A stretch of 64,000 bases of DNA. Source: Pisaster brevispinus (Eukaryota > Echinodermata > Asteroidea > Forcipulatida > Asteriidae). Of this stretch, positions 1 through 10,600 are shown one piece after another (the stretch's first letter is position 1; each line of letters starts with the position of its first letter). The stretch lies in assembly GCA_023634235.1 (NCBI GenBank), contig JAMKCF010000029.1, forward strand, positions 1,984,001 through 2,048,000, in the 5' to 3' direction. The notes beneath the pieces are model-generated. The model was given only the letters and a program-made list of their open reading frames with translations. It had not been told where the DNA came from and ran no database searches. A program made the translations under genes and the position numbers.

Positions 1-910
1 ACAACTCATTGTTATTGTTCGTTTTTTTTTGTTTTTTTTGTGTTTTTTTTTAACTTTTTTTTTTTGCTTATTCTTTTCAGAGTCGTTTGTCCGCAAGCAA
101 AAGCATACTTGCGAACCTTGGATCAACTTGAAACTTCATGTGAAGTTAGACCATAATTAGCAGAAGCTGAGTAAGTTGTGACGTTGTGATGACATCATCG
201 GATATCAAATTACAAGCGATTTTAGGTCAAAAAGTGACCATATGCAAATGCTTGTATGTTTGTGAATATTAAAGCTATGATGCTCATAATTGGGCATCGG
301 ATAGATCGAGACTGGGGCAACATTTGAAAAGTTAACGCCAAAATCGTATGACCTCTTCTTCCGGTCTTAACGGAAGGTCAAAGTCTGCCTTTGTGTTTTT
401 TCGTTAAAAAATTCAAATTTTTGTCATAACTCAAAATTGAAATTGATTTGAACATTGAAACTCATAAGAGAATTGAACAATATCATCAAGACGCCACAAA
501 CATGATGATGTCATGATGACGTCATCGGGTATTGAATTACATTAAATCAATGTTTAATATTTGTAAAAAAAACATAACTCATGAACCACATGTCGGATTT
601 TTACAATCTACACATCATCGGATTGGTCGTTAAAAGGTCAACAAACGCTACACACAACATGACCCCATTTGACCTTTACTTCCGCTTCAAACCGGAAGTT
701 GAAAATTTCACAAAATTCATATCTCAAAAACTACGTCATATTTTAACATGAATTTTGCATCAGGTTATAGATGAGTTATTCTGCCGAAACTTTTGCACAG
801 AGATTATAGCATTTTAATCTTTGCATCTGGTCAAAACTGGGCGTCAAAGCGCAAGTGTCTGTTGAACGACCTTGTATGACAACGCACGGTAGTGTAGGCC
901 AACACAAGAA
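1..910 (-). repeat. Left arm of an inverted pair of ~0.9-kb interspersed repeats
   Basis: Read on the minus strand, this stretch matches the plus strand of 4605-5540 along nearly its whole length, at moderate identity with small gaps. Shared landmarks include the block with CTTCCGG and GACCTTTGACC-like words, the palindromic GATGACGTCATC word, and an A-rich end followed by GAACAATAACAA. A diverged internal repeat of about 330 bp, each unit carrying TGATGACGTCATCA, is seen in both arms. The copy is cut by the left edge of the window. There is no coding potential. The superfamily is unknown; it may be a non-autonomous or retro-type element. Confidence 0.75.
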
Positions 911-3900
911 TACGCCGACACTGTAACCAAACGAAAAGAATTGCCAGTCAAGACACTTATTATAGACCAACGTAATGCCATGTGCGCCTTCTCTGAAGTG
1001 ACGTGATCCATTCGTGCAGTGTTATGACACACCACGGGTCACCGTACTTACAACGTGGTGCAATCTTATCAATCGCGTACTACCAATACCAAATAGATCT
1101 GAATTCCGTTCATATTCAGCGTCTAATATTTCTCCTATTCGCCCTTCTCGTTGCTTAATGATAAAAATGGAATAAAGACGAAGTTTTGCTGAGATGGCCA
1201 CCTACTTCAGTGATTCATATGACTATTAATTATGTGAGAAAATGCAAGCAGAAAAAGACGAACTTTGGTTATGTTTTTTTCACACTCCGAGAAGGAAGGA
1301 TGTGTCATTGGATCGTGAAGGGTGTTTCGGACCCTCCTCACGGCACGTGTTTATCGTTGCTACACGGGACTAAAACGGTAAGTTTTTGAGTGAACATCAT
1401 TGCTTTCTAAAATGATTATTTTATTTAATGCACAATTACGTTATAAAGTGTATCCTGTATCATCAAGTGGTGACGGTGATGAGATGTTTTTAAAACTGAG
1501 AAACGTTTAGTATGAACGTCGAAGAGAATTGGGCAATGGGGAATTGGTATGATTGTTGGCTGTGTCAATAAAGTCAGACAATGGTCAGACTGATGAATGT
1601 TTTCCGTCAACTTTGTATTATGACATAACTATTTGAAAACCCTTCGATAAAGTTTCCACTAATAAGGTTTCGTTTATAAGTCGTTCACATCAAAAACAGG
1701 ATGTGCACCTTCCACTATCTTTTTCTTGCGTAATTTCCTTACTCTGATATGTGGTATTGTTAATATGCGCCCTCGAACGGGTTGGTCCTGGAAAGAGCGC
1801 AATACAAATTCAATAAATTATTATTATTAGTATGAGATCATGAAATGTTGTAAGGCTCGAATTTGATTTATTTCAGCAGTTTCAGCTTGACTTAGTTTGC
1901 TTTGAGTCATACTTTGTTTATGATTGTTTTTTTCTTCTTCAGAATTTACAAATCATCCAGTACCCGAATGGTCTCCAGTGAAAGATTTTATACTCATTGT
2001 GTTCCATTCCCTAATTCCTTGCTGAGTGTATGATGCACCCTACAGGTAGAAATAGTTTTTAACTCATTAATAACATTTTATGAGTCAAAATTCACTAGAG
2101 GCTTAAACTTGCCGTCTTCATGACTTGCCTTTATCTTGCAAAATTATTAAAAACAAGTGTCTTTTCTTTCAATATTATAAATTTAACAACCCGTTCTGTA
2201 TGAAGACTAAAAACCAATAGCTCATACCATGTTCGACTTATTTTGACGACATCATCAGCAGTGAATATGTATTGAACAATTAAAGTATCATGCACCGATA
2301 CATAATGAGAAGCCAAATCACAGTATTTGAAAACCTGTTAAAACTTTTAAGAATTGTAACTTAATGATGTCAACATGATTTGCATAGTCGGATTTAATAA
2401 TCAATAAAGAATCAATTTCCATTGAAAAAACAATAAACTTTAGTGAATGGCATACAAGATAGTTGTACTTGTAAGTAATTTACTTCTTATTTGTTCTGGG
2501 CACATAGCAACGTTCCTACAAATATACCCTTTTATGACTTTCAGCCACAGTGCTAGGGCATGGCCTCTTGTTAACCTCCGTCGTGCGCATTTGTTTTGTT
2601 TTCTACTGTTTGTATGCTCTTTCATAATCATTCCAATAGCGTCGATTTAATAACCGGCATCATAAAACAAAGAAGGCAATGATTAATACTGAAGACTATT
2701 ATAGTAACCAGATCATTTATTTCACCATGTAAAATTAATGTAAACATGTAATAAATTTACACTTTTTTGAAAGGTCAGCACTCAACACCCTGTTTATCGA
2801 TTCAAATGTTCTGACATCAACACAATTACACTGACTCCGACGATACCCGAACACCTAGTGTTTGTTTCAACAAACACTAAAGCTCTAGTTTGTTTGTCTT
2901 TTTAAAGTCTTTTAAGTTTTGTTTTTTAGGGGGAAAAGATAGCAGTAAAAATCAACACTTTCATCATGATACAATCGTACCAACCTGCATTTTTCGTCCG
3001 GTTTAAGAAAAGCAAAATGTGTAATTCGCCTCCAGTGTGATTCTCCTCTTTCACTCAGTCGAAGTCTATTTTCCTCGTTGTTGCTGCTGCTGGGCTCAGC
3101 GCTCAGAACTCGAAGTACCCCAACTATAGAATAAACCCAACTGTAGTTGGGCTGCTGGGACAACTAGTTGCAGTTCGGCAGTGGCCAGCCCAACTGCAGT
3201 ACAGCACGCACAAGTCTCCCGCGCCCCACGCGTACCCAACGAGTCTCTGGGAATGCTCAAGAGAACTATAATTATTGCTTTCTACGGTGTCTGTACGACT
3301 TTGTCTCATTTTTTTTCTGGCTACAAAAGTCTGAAGGGTATGTTTAATAATTAATGTAAACTTCGTACTCCCTGAAACACTCTGTTGCTTATGACAATTA
3401 TGGAAATAACAGCTACAAATTTGAGTACAAAGTTTAGCTAAAAACTTTGACCGTACTACTAGTAGAGGTACAAGGTCCAGGAGGGTCGGTGTGTTGTGGT
3501 CCTTTCTCTAGATTGCGCCAACATGACATTGCATTTTGCAGCGCTTCGTAACTGAAACAGTTTATATTATTTATCTATTTTTTTAGTTATAGAAACGATT
3601 GTTGTTAATTTTTATTGACAACAATTTCGTACAATAAAGTTAAAGGGAAACATTGCACAACTCTACTTGGGCAAACCAAACGGCAACGTCGTATGACATG
3701 GGCTGAAAACCAACTATAGTCGGACTGAATTTATAGTTGGTGAGCTATAACACATCCTAACGTAACATAGGGGGCGCTAGTTAGGAGGACCGTTAACTTT
3801 TTACAGTGTATGTTGTTACATTAGTAAGTTGTTGAATGAAATAGCAATGTAAACAACACACGACATTGGGCTGGCGTTTGAAGTGAAATATCACGCCACC

Positions 3901-4121
3901 CTCGATCCTTTGTTGTTGTTTTAGTCTGGGTGTTCGAGTATGCCTTGATGCCGAGGTAGGTGTGCGAGGACTTCTGAAGCTCGGGATCGATGGTGAGCAG
4001 AACCTTTCTATCCGGACGCACATCCAGTGTCTAGCTCTGGCTGGTGTTGACTTTCCTCTACTAAATAAAATTACCTGTCTACGGAGTCTGATCTGAAACA
4101 AGGTACTGCAGTCCTTTATTT
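911..4121. other. Non-coding spacer, no recognisable gene
   Basis: Only short open frames (under 125 codons) occur on either strand, and none resembles a known protein or is flanked by a convincing set of splice sites. At 1765-1830 there is a short piece resembling a LINE 3' end (GAGCGCAATACAAATTC, then a few ATT units). Around 3118-3215 and 3690-3745 lie diverged copies of an ACTATAGT/CAACTGCAGT-rich word set, probably old repeat debris. Confidence 0.6.
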
Positions 4122-4287
4122 TAGACCCAGTTAACTTAGGCGATGTATTGCTCTTAGGAGATAACAAAGTACAATTTTATATATTCGGTAATATCTAGCA
4201 GTACTACTAGGGGTAAGTGTACAATAGTACGACCAAAAGATGTCAAAACGTTTTTAAAAGGAGTACAGCGCCCCAGTTACTGGGTTA
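4122..4287. mobile_element. MITE, TAGACCCAGT family (copy 1)
   Basis: The left end TAGACCCAGTTAACTTAGGCG and the right end GCGCCCCAGTTACTGGGTTA are imperfect inverted repeats. The same termini enclose the cleaner copy at 35221-35359, including the shared inner word GGAGTACAGCGCCCCAGT. It has no coding capacity. The target-site duplication is no longer readable here. Confidence 0.7.
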
Positions 4288-4439
4288 AGTCTTGTTGTAT
4301 CAACAACTAAAAAAGAAATAAAAAAAATTATCCAATGTGTGGTTCAGGAGTTATGAATTTTTCAAATATTACACGGACTATCATTACTTGGGTGTGCAAT
4401 ATACAATGAATACTCAATACAATACAGTACAGGTCAACT

Positions 4440-4549
4440 TTAAAGGGACACGTTGCCTTGGATCGGGCGAGTTGGTCTAAAAAAGCGTTTGTAACCGTTT
4501 GCAACTCTTTCGACCAACTCTTTCGATCCAAGGCAACGTGTCCCTTTAA
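4440..4549. mobile_element. MITE with TTAA ends (TTGCCTTGGATCG family)
   Basis: A compact element whose ends are near-perfect inverted repeats of about 38 bp: AAGGGACACGTTGCCTTGG on the left and its reverse complement on the right, continuing into GTTGGTC/GACCAAC. Both ends abut TTAA (4440-4443 and 4546-4549), the target duplicated by piggyBac-type transposases. Assignment to piggyBac rests on TTAA alone. Confidence 0.75.
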
Positions 4550-4604
4550 TTACATGTGCACTGTACACGTGCGTGGCTGGTACAGGTTTGACATACATTG
4601 TATT

Positions 4605-5575
4605 GAAGTGTAGTCTACACTATAGTGTGTTGTCATACAACATGGTTCAACAGACACGTGCGCTTTGACGTCCATTTTCGACCCGATGCACAGGTTTAAA
4701 TGTTATCATCTCTGTGCAAAAGTTTGAGCAGGAGAACTCATCTATAACGTGGTGCAAAATTTTTGTTGAATTATTATGTTGTTTTTGAGATCAGAATTTT
4801 TGAAATGTTTCAACTTCCGGTTTGAACCAAAAGTCAAGGTCAAATGGGGTCACGTTTTGTGTAGCATTTGTTGATCTTTTATCGACCTGTCCGATGATAT
4901 GTGGATTGTCCAAATCCAACATGTGGTTCATGAGTTATGATCTTTTTAAAAACAATAAACTTTGATTTATTGTAATTCAATACCCAATGACGTCATCATG
5001 ACATCATCAAGTTTGTGTGGTCTTGATAATGAGGTTCAGATGTCTGATGAGTTTCAATGTTAAATTCAATTTCAATCTTGAGTTATGACCAAAAATTGAT
5101 TTTTTTTTAACGAAAAAACACAAAGGCAGACTTTGACCTTTCGGTACGACCGGAAGTAAAGGTCATACGATTTTGACGTTAACTTTTCAAATGTTGCCGA
5201 AGTATTGATCTATCAGATGCCCAATTATGAGCATCATAGCTTTAAAATTCACGAAGATACAGCGAATAGCAAATGGTCAGTTTTCAACTTTGAAAACCTT
5301 GTAATTCGACACCTGATGACGTCATCATGACGTCATCAAGTCTGTGCCGTCTTCGTATTAAGGTTCAATTGTCTGATAAGTTTCAAGGTTCAATTCAGTT
5401 TCAATCTTGAGTTATGCTGTAGAGAAGAGTTCCGTGGAAGAAGAAGAAGAAGAAGAAGAAGAAGAAGAAGAAGAAGAAGAAGAAGAAGAAGAAGAAGAAG
5501 AAGAAGATGGAGAAGAAATAAAAAAAACAGAACAATAACAAGAGGTGTTCGTGCACATGTTGCACGAACACCTAA
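4605..5575 (+). repeat. Right arm of the inverted repeat pair, with 3' hairpin end
   Basis: This is the inverted partner of 1-910. It shows two internal units, 4968-5088 and 5301-5416, both reading TAATTC..., TGACGTCATCATGAC and TCAATCTTGAGTTATG, about 333 bp apart. It continues into a (GAA)n tract, then AACAGAACAATAACAAGA, then a perfect 13-bp-stem hairpin at 5543-5573. The A-rich tail plus GAACAATAACAA is also present at the left window edge, so it belongs to the element. Confidence 0.75.
5437..5508 (+). repeat. (GAA)n microsatellite
   Basis: About 24 uninterrupted GAA units near the end of the right-arm repeat. The tract creates a spurious poly-leucine reading frame on the minus strand. 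Confidence 0.97.
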
Positions 5576-6413
5576 TAAGTAGTTTAGTAGTACTGACACG
5601 GACAGTGACAATAATGATGGGTTTTCTGTGAGTGTGAGAGAAAGTTGTGTACGTGTTTGGTGTGGATGGAGGGTAGCCCCACCCACTTGTGTGTTAGCCA
5701 CACAAGGGAAGTGGGGCTGTGTGGAGGAGCTTGGTGGGATTTTCAGGATAAGGGCATTATCTGGCATGCCAAATAATATCCAATTTTATTTTTAAAAGTG
5801 CTTTGCTGGGTCCAGTAACTCGCACTAGCTTAGGCCAGGCCAGGGGATGGGGTCTGTGTCTGTTTGGCTCAGGGGGTCAGGGGGTGAGGGGTGGGGGTGG
5901 AGGTGGGTCACTCAACCCTTCCCTCACTTGGAAGGGGGGGGGTAGAGTTAGTGCCAGGGAACTTGGTAAGACAGGCCCGGGCTCAGAAGATAATAAATAA
6001 CTAGTCAAGTGGGAGGTTTTAGGCCAATAGCTTTGGTGCTTCTCCACTTTGAAGCACATTCATTCACCAATATGTGTAGTACATGTATAGGCCTAACATT
6101 ATCTGGTGACATGCAGTTTTAACAAACAAAAAATTCCCAGATTTTAACGACATTTTTTACAAACAAAAATCATAACATGGTGGTTACTTTTTGCATCAGC
6201 ACAGAATGGATTGTTTCATATTACAGGTATCCAGAAGCAACATTTCTAAAAACATTGTTTTCACCATCTCGGGGGTTAAACCAAGTATGCTGTTTTATTG
6301 TTGTTGTTATTTGAAATTTTTGTTGTCTTTATTTGTTTTCAGACTGTGATAAATTTAAACTGAAAAAATAAATCTTATTGAAAAGTGTTATTACGTTTCT
6401 GCTTTGTCTGCAG
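5576..6413 (+). other. Upstream region of the dioxygenase gene
   Basis: This stretch includes a G-rich block (5830-5950) with runs of GGGGGTGAGG-type sequence. No reading frame in it looks real. At 6411-6413 a pyrimidine-rich tract ends in CAG, a plausible acceptor bringing a 5'-untranslated exon onto the coding exon that starts at 6414. The first exon and promoter are not identifiable. Confidence 0.5.
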
Positions 6414-6443
6414 ATTCAGTCTGAGATTCCCTGATCAATAAAC

Positions 6444-7523
6444 ATGGCCTTCTCAGTTGCTCAACGATCAAGCTCTATCCTGAGGCTCATGCTGCGAAGT
6501 TCCAACATAATTGGAAAAGAATTGGCAGAAGGTCCTACCCAACACCTCACAAAGAGAGTGGTGTTGCCTTCTCTTGGACCTGTAGCAATCCAAACAGCTT
6601 CACTGCACAGGAACCATGGCAGTATCGAGCCCCTTTTGGGCGAAGCAACAGGCAGGCGAGAGGTTCACACAGGCATCTCCAACACCAATGCAGCTGGTAC
6701 TGATTTACTCCCAGTTCAAGGAAGTGAAGACACTCTTGCAGTAGACGGGACTAACAAAGCATCCTCCAAAGTGATGAAACGCTCGCATCTCTATCGCTTC
6801 ATTGCAGAGATGAGCCAGGCTGAGATTAACAACGGCAAAACCATCACATCGGTTGGGCATGCCCTGGATGACATGGCCCTCGAGGTCACCTGGGCTGATG
6901 GGGAGGTGCAGGCCTACCCATATGCATGGCTACGGGATAACTGTATCTGCAAGCAGTGTTACCAGTCATCACTTCAGTCAAGGATCTTTAGCTTCACTAG
7001 CATCGATGTGGAGATGATTCCTATTTATGCTGTACCTGGAGAGGACAAGAAGACAGTTCGATTGACTTGGCCTGATGGTCACTTTGGAGAATATCCGTCA
7101 GGTATGAACTAAAGTAGGGTTACAAGTCCCCCTTCCCCCCCATCCACCTTCCCCAATCTCAGTTAGTTAATTCCCTCAACTATCCTTAGTTTATGCCTAA
7201 GGATCAGGTTTGCAGACAAGTTCATTGTTTATGTTTCTTTAGAGTCAGATATTCTTCTGAACTTTTGATTGTTTATGAAGATCTGTGGCAACAAAGGAAG
7301 TGAGCGCACTGACTTAACTAGTTTTTGTCTAGGTTACCTACCAATACAATGATAGTATACATGTACCACTGACAAACTATTGCCTTCCTAGTCTTATCAA
7401 AAAATGTCTGGCAAGAAACATCTCCCAAACAGAACTTTGCATCTTACTGACACTGACAGATTCAAGGGCATGTTCTTCATGTTGTTGGGGAGAAAATCTA
7501 TACCAAGCCCTGTATGTTGTTAA

Positions 7524-7619
<96 letters not shown>

Positions 7620-10600
7620 ATTTTTCTGGTAATGATACAGAGGGACCCTTAAAACTGACTAGCACTGTGACCTGTAGGCATGAAGATACCTGAGTCGAGA
7701 AGATGATGAAGAAGTGTCAGTTTTAGATGTGGGAGGAAAACCCTAGTTAGGGAAAACCCACACAATCAGGTAGAGACTGAAAACCAATCTACATGCAAGG
7801 CTCCGGTCTGGGATTCAAACCGTGGTCACAGAGGTGAAAGGCAGGGACGAAACCACTGCGCCAACCTGAATGCTAAAGCCATGTCAATTTGTATAAAGTT
7901 TGCAAAATACAATTGCGACCTTTTTTCCCACAATGTTTTTTTCCATGTAGTTTTATTGACATAAGTTGAATGTCCACAAAGCATTTTGTTGTGCACTTAA
8001 CAAAACCTTGAAGTGGAATAGGCCTGTTGTTTGAATTTTCAGTGAAGTGTAATGATAAGAACAAATCAAGTGGTCTGTTTAACTTGTATCTCAAGTAGTG
8101 GTGTGTTTTGTCAGCCAGCCAATCAGAATGCAAGCATGTGTGCGCTGCAGTTGTTTGCACAAACCTTTTGGTGCACTCTAGTTTCTACAAACTTTTTAGA
8201 GGTGACGGGAATTGTGCAAGTGATGGTTGAAGATGCATAGTATTTTGTTATGTTCAATTATTTTTATGTGTGGCATGTTTGTTTTATAATCTGATATAAA
8301 AACATAACAAGGTTTGTTTGATTTGTTGCCTCAAATCTAGCCATAGTTTATTAAACACGACTATACTTGCCCCATTTGCAACAAGGTTGTAGCCAGGATT
8401 TGGTAAGAATTTGCTGGAAATTAAAAACAGAGTGTCAAAAAGACACCCAGACACCTTTTTTGTTGGCTGGAAGTGGGTCTACCTCCATGGTCGGATCTTG
8501 CAGCTGTTTTCAGCCACTACGGTCTCAAAAAGGTTAAGCACTACATGTACGTCACTTAAATTACACTTTAGAAAAAACAGAGGTTTAGATGCCATAGAAA
8601 GAGATTATCAGAATTCATGAAAGGATATTCATATCTTATCTGTGAATTCTAAGGTCTGGAATTTCATCTTTGAGAGGGCAAGGCCATTTTCATTTTGCTA
8701 AGGGCACTTCAATTGGAAAGTTTTGAAGTCTATGGGAACCTTCTTAAGGGGCACCAAGGTTAAGACCAGGGGCAACAGAGGCCATGGCCTCCGTAGCCTC
8801 CTGTAACTTCAGGCCTGATTTATCTTTTATAAGAGTTTCTTTACTTTGTTTTTTTGTCAATGACAGATTGGCTTCGTAAACATCGCTTTGAGAACTCCTT
8901 CACAGACCCCACCTTTGACTCAGAGCTTCAGTATTGGAAGACAGACCTGATAGACAGCGGCACTCTGCGTAGGTTTAACTTCCATGACATCGTGTCCAAT
9001 GATGAAGCTCTGTATGAATGGCTGATGGAGATGAAGGTTTGTTTACTTAGAGATCACATGACATGCGTTTATGAACCTTGAGTTTCCATACATTGCTCCC
9101 TAACTTCCTTGATTGATTGATTAGGATTCGTCCTTACTCCAACAAAATCCAACACCATTCAGTAACTTAACACCCAAACTGTTGACTCTGATTGTGGTGG
9201 TATGCCTGATCCTATGAGTGATTTACTAGGATCCTTCCTCACTCTAACAAAAGCCAACACCATTTGGTAACTCAAACTCAAACTGTTGCACTAGTTGCAC
9301 TATGATTATGGTGGTATGCCTGATGATATTGAAAGCACGATCAGTTTACTAGTGCAGTACTCAGTCCAACAGAACTAAACAAAACATCCCCCCCTGCTGG
9401 ATTTTGATGGGTTGGGTGGTTTGCGCCCTGCGGGGCACTTGTGTTTCCAATTATACACCAAGACCACATAAGTGTGTGGAAGAACCTTCACATATAATAT
9501 AGGTAATTAACCCAATTATGTTTCCATATTGTTCCCCATAGGCCTATCTGATATACCAATTGTAGAGCAAATCAAAGGGTAAACCTACATAATATGATCA
9601 CACCATAAATAGTTATTTGTCCCATGACACCCAGCACATCAACAAAGGCACAACCTCCATGCATAGCGCATACCAAACCTTCCCAGGTGAAATGTGATGT
9701 ACAAACTTTCCGCTCCTAGTCCGAACCTATTATGCTTGGCCTATTCAACCAATAGTAATGAAGGAGTAGCTAGCTGGAGATGATGAGGGAAATATTTCTC
9801 TGAAGAGTCCGTTCTGGTGTGAATTATTTAACTAGTGAGCTTTCAGATTGAAACTAATGTATTTTGTTCTCATAGGCATTTTTATAGCGCCCCACAAAGA
9901 TTAGAGCGCAAAGTTTGTGAAGCTGACCTAGAAATAAAGATACAAAACAAACAAACAAAGCGTTGATAATACAACACTATAAAACAAACACATATGGAAT
10001 GATTACACAAATAAAGTCTTGATAATCACCAATCCTGATATGATACGTATCTTCAGTTGTTTTGATCTTTGGAATCAGGTGATTTGTGTTAGTTTGTCTG
10101 CCATCTCTAAGTTCAACAGATTTCCTTTTCAAGTTGTTGATCTAACCTTGGATCAGTTAAACTATCATTGACTTGATCTAGGTTTATGACATGTTGATTA
10201 TCAGTAATGCAAATAATGGGGTGACTTGATTCTTAAAGAGCCTCCTCTTTGTCACCTAAGTTTCTTAAAACTGACCTTTGAAGTCAGCCTTCAAAGTTTG
10301 AGCAATTTTTGTGAAACTAGCTGATCAAGTCTATTGATGATAGCAGGGTTTGAAATTTACACTTGACCGCATCATAGCCCGAGGCTTTTGGCCAGTAAAC
10401 TCAAGACTGGACAAGTCCTGCGGTCTTGTGTTTTTCATTTGAGCAACACATGTAACTCACTATGCAATATCTTTAGTCTTTAAACTTTTTGCTTGAATTT
10501 TGTTAACGTGAGGCTGATAAATATCTTTCAATTCTGTTAAGTATCAAATTGGACTTACCCGTAAGACAGTATAAGATCAACTTTCTCGTAGTGCTTGTTC

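Noticed and set aside
5543..5573. Canonical Helitron 3' end
   Set aside because: The hairpin is there, but no CTRR lies 10-12 bases downstream and no TC-type 5' end was found. Kept only as an unclassified repeat end.
5390..5767. Minus-strand frame with a poly-leucine run
   Set aside because: Produced by the (GAA)n microsatellite; nothing else in it looks like protein.
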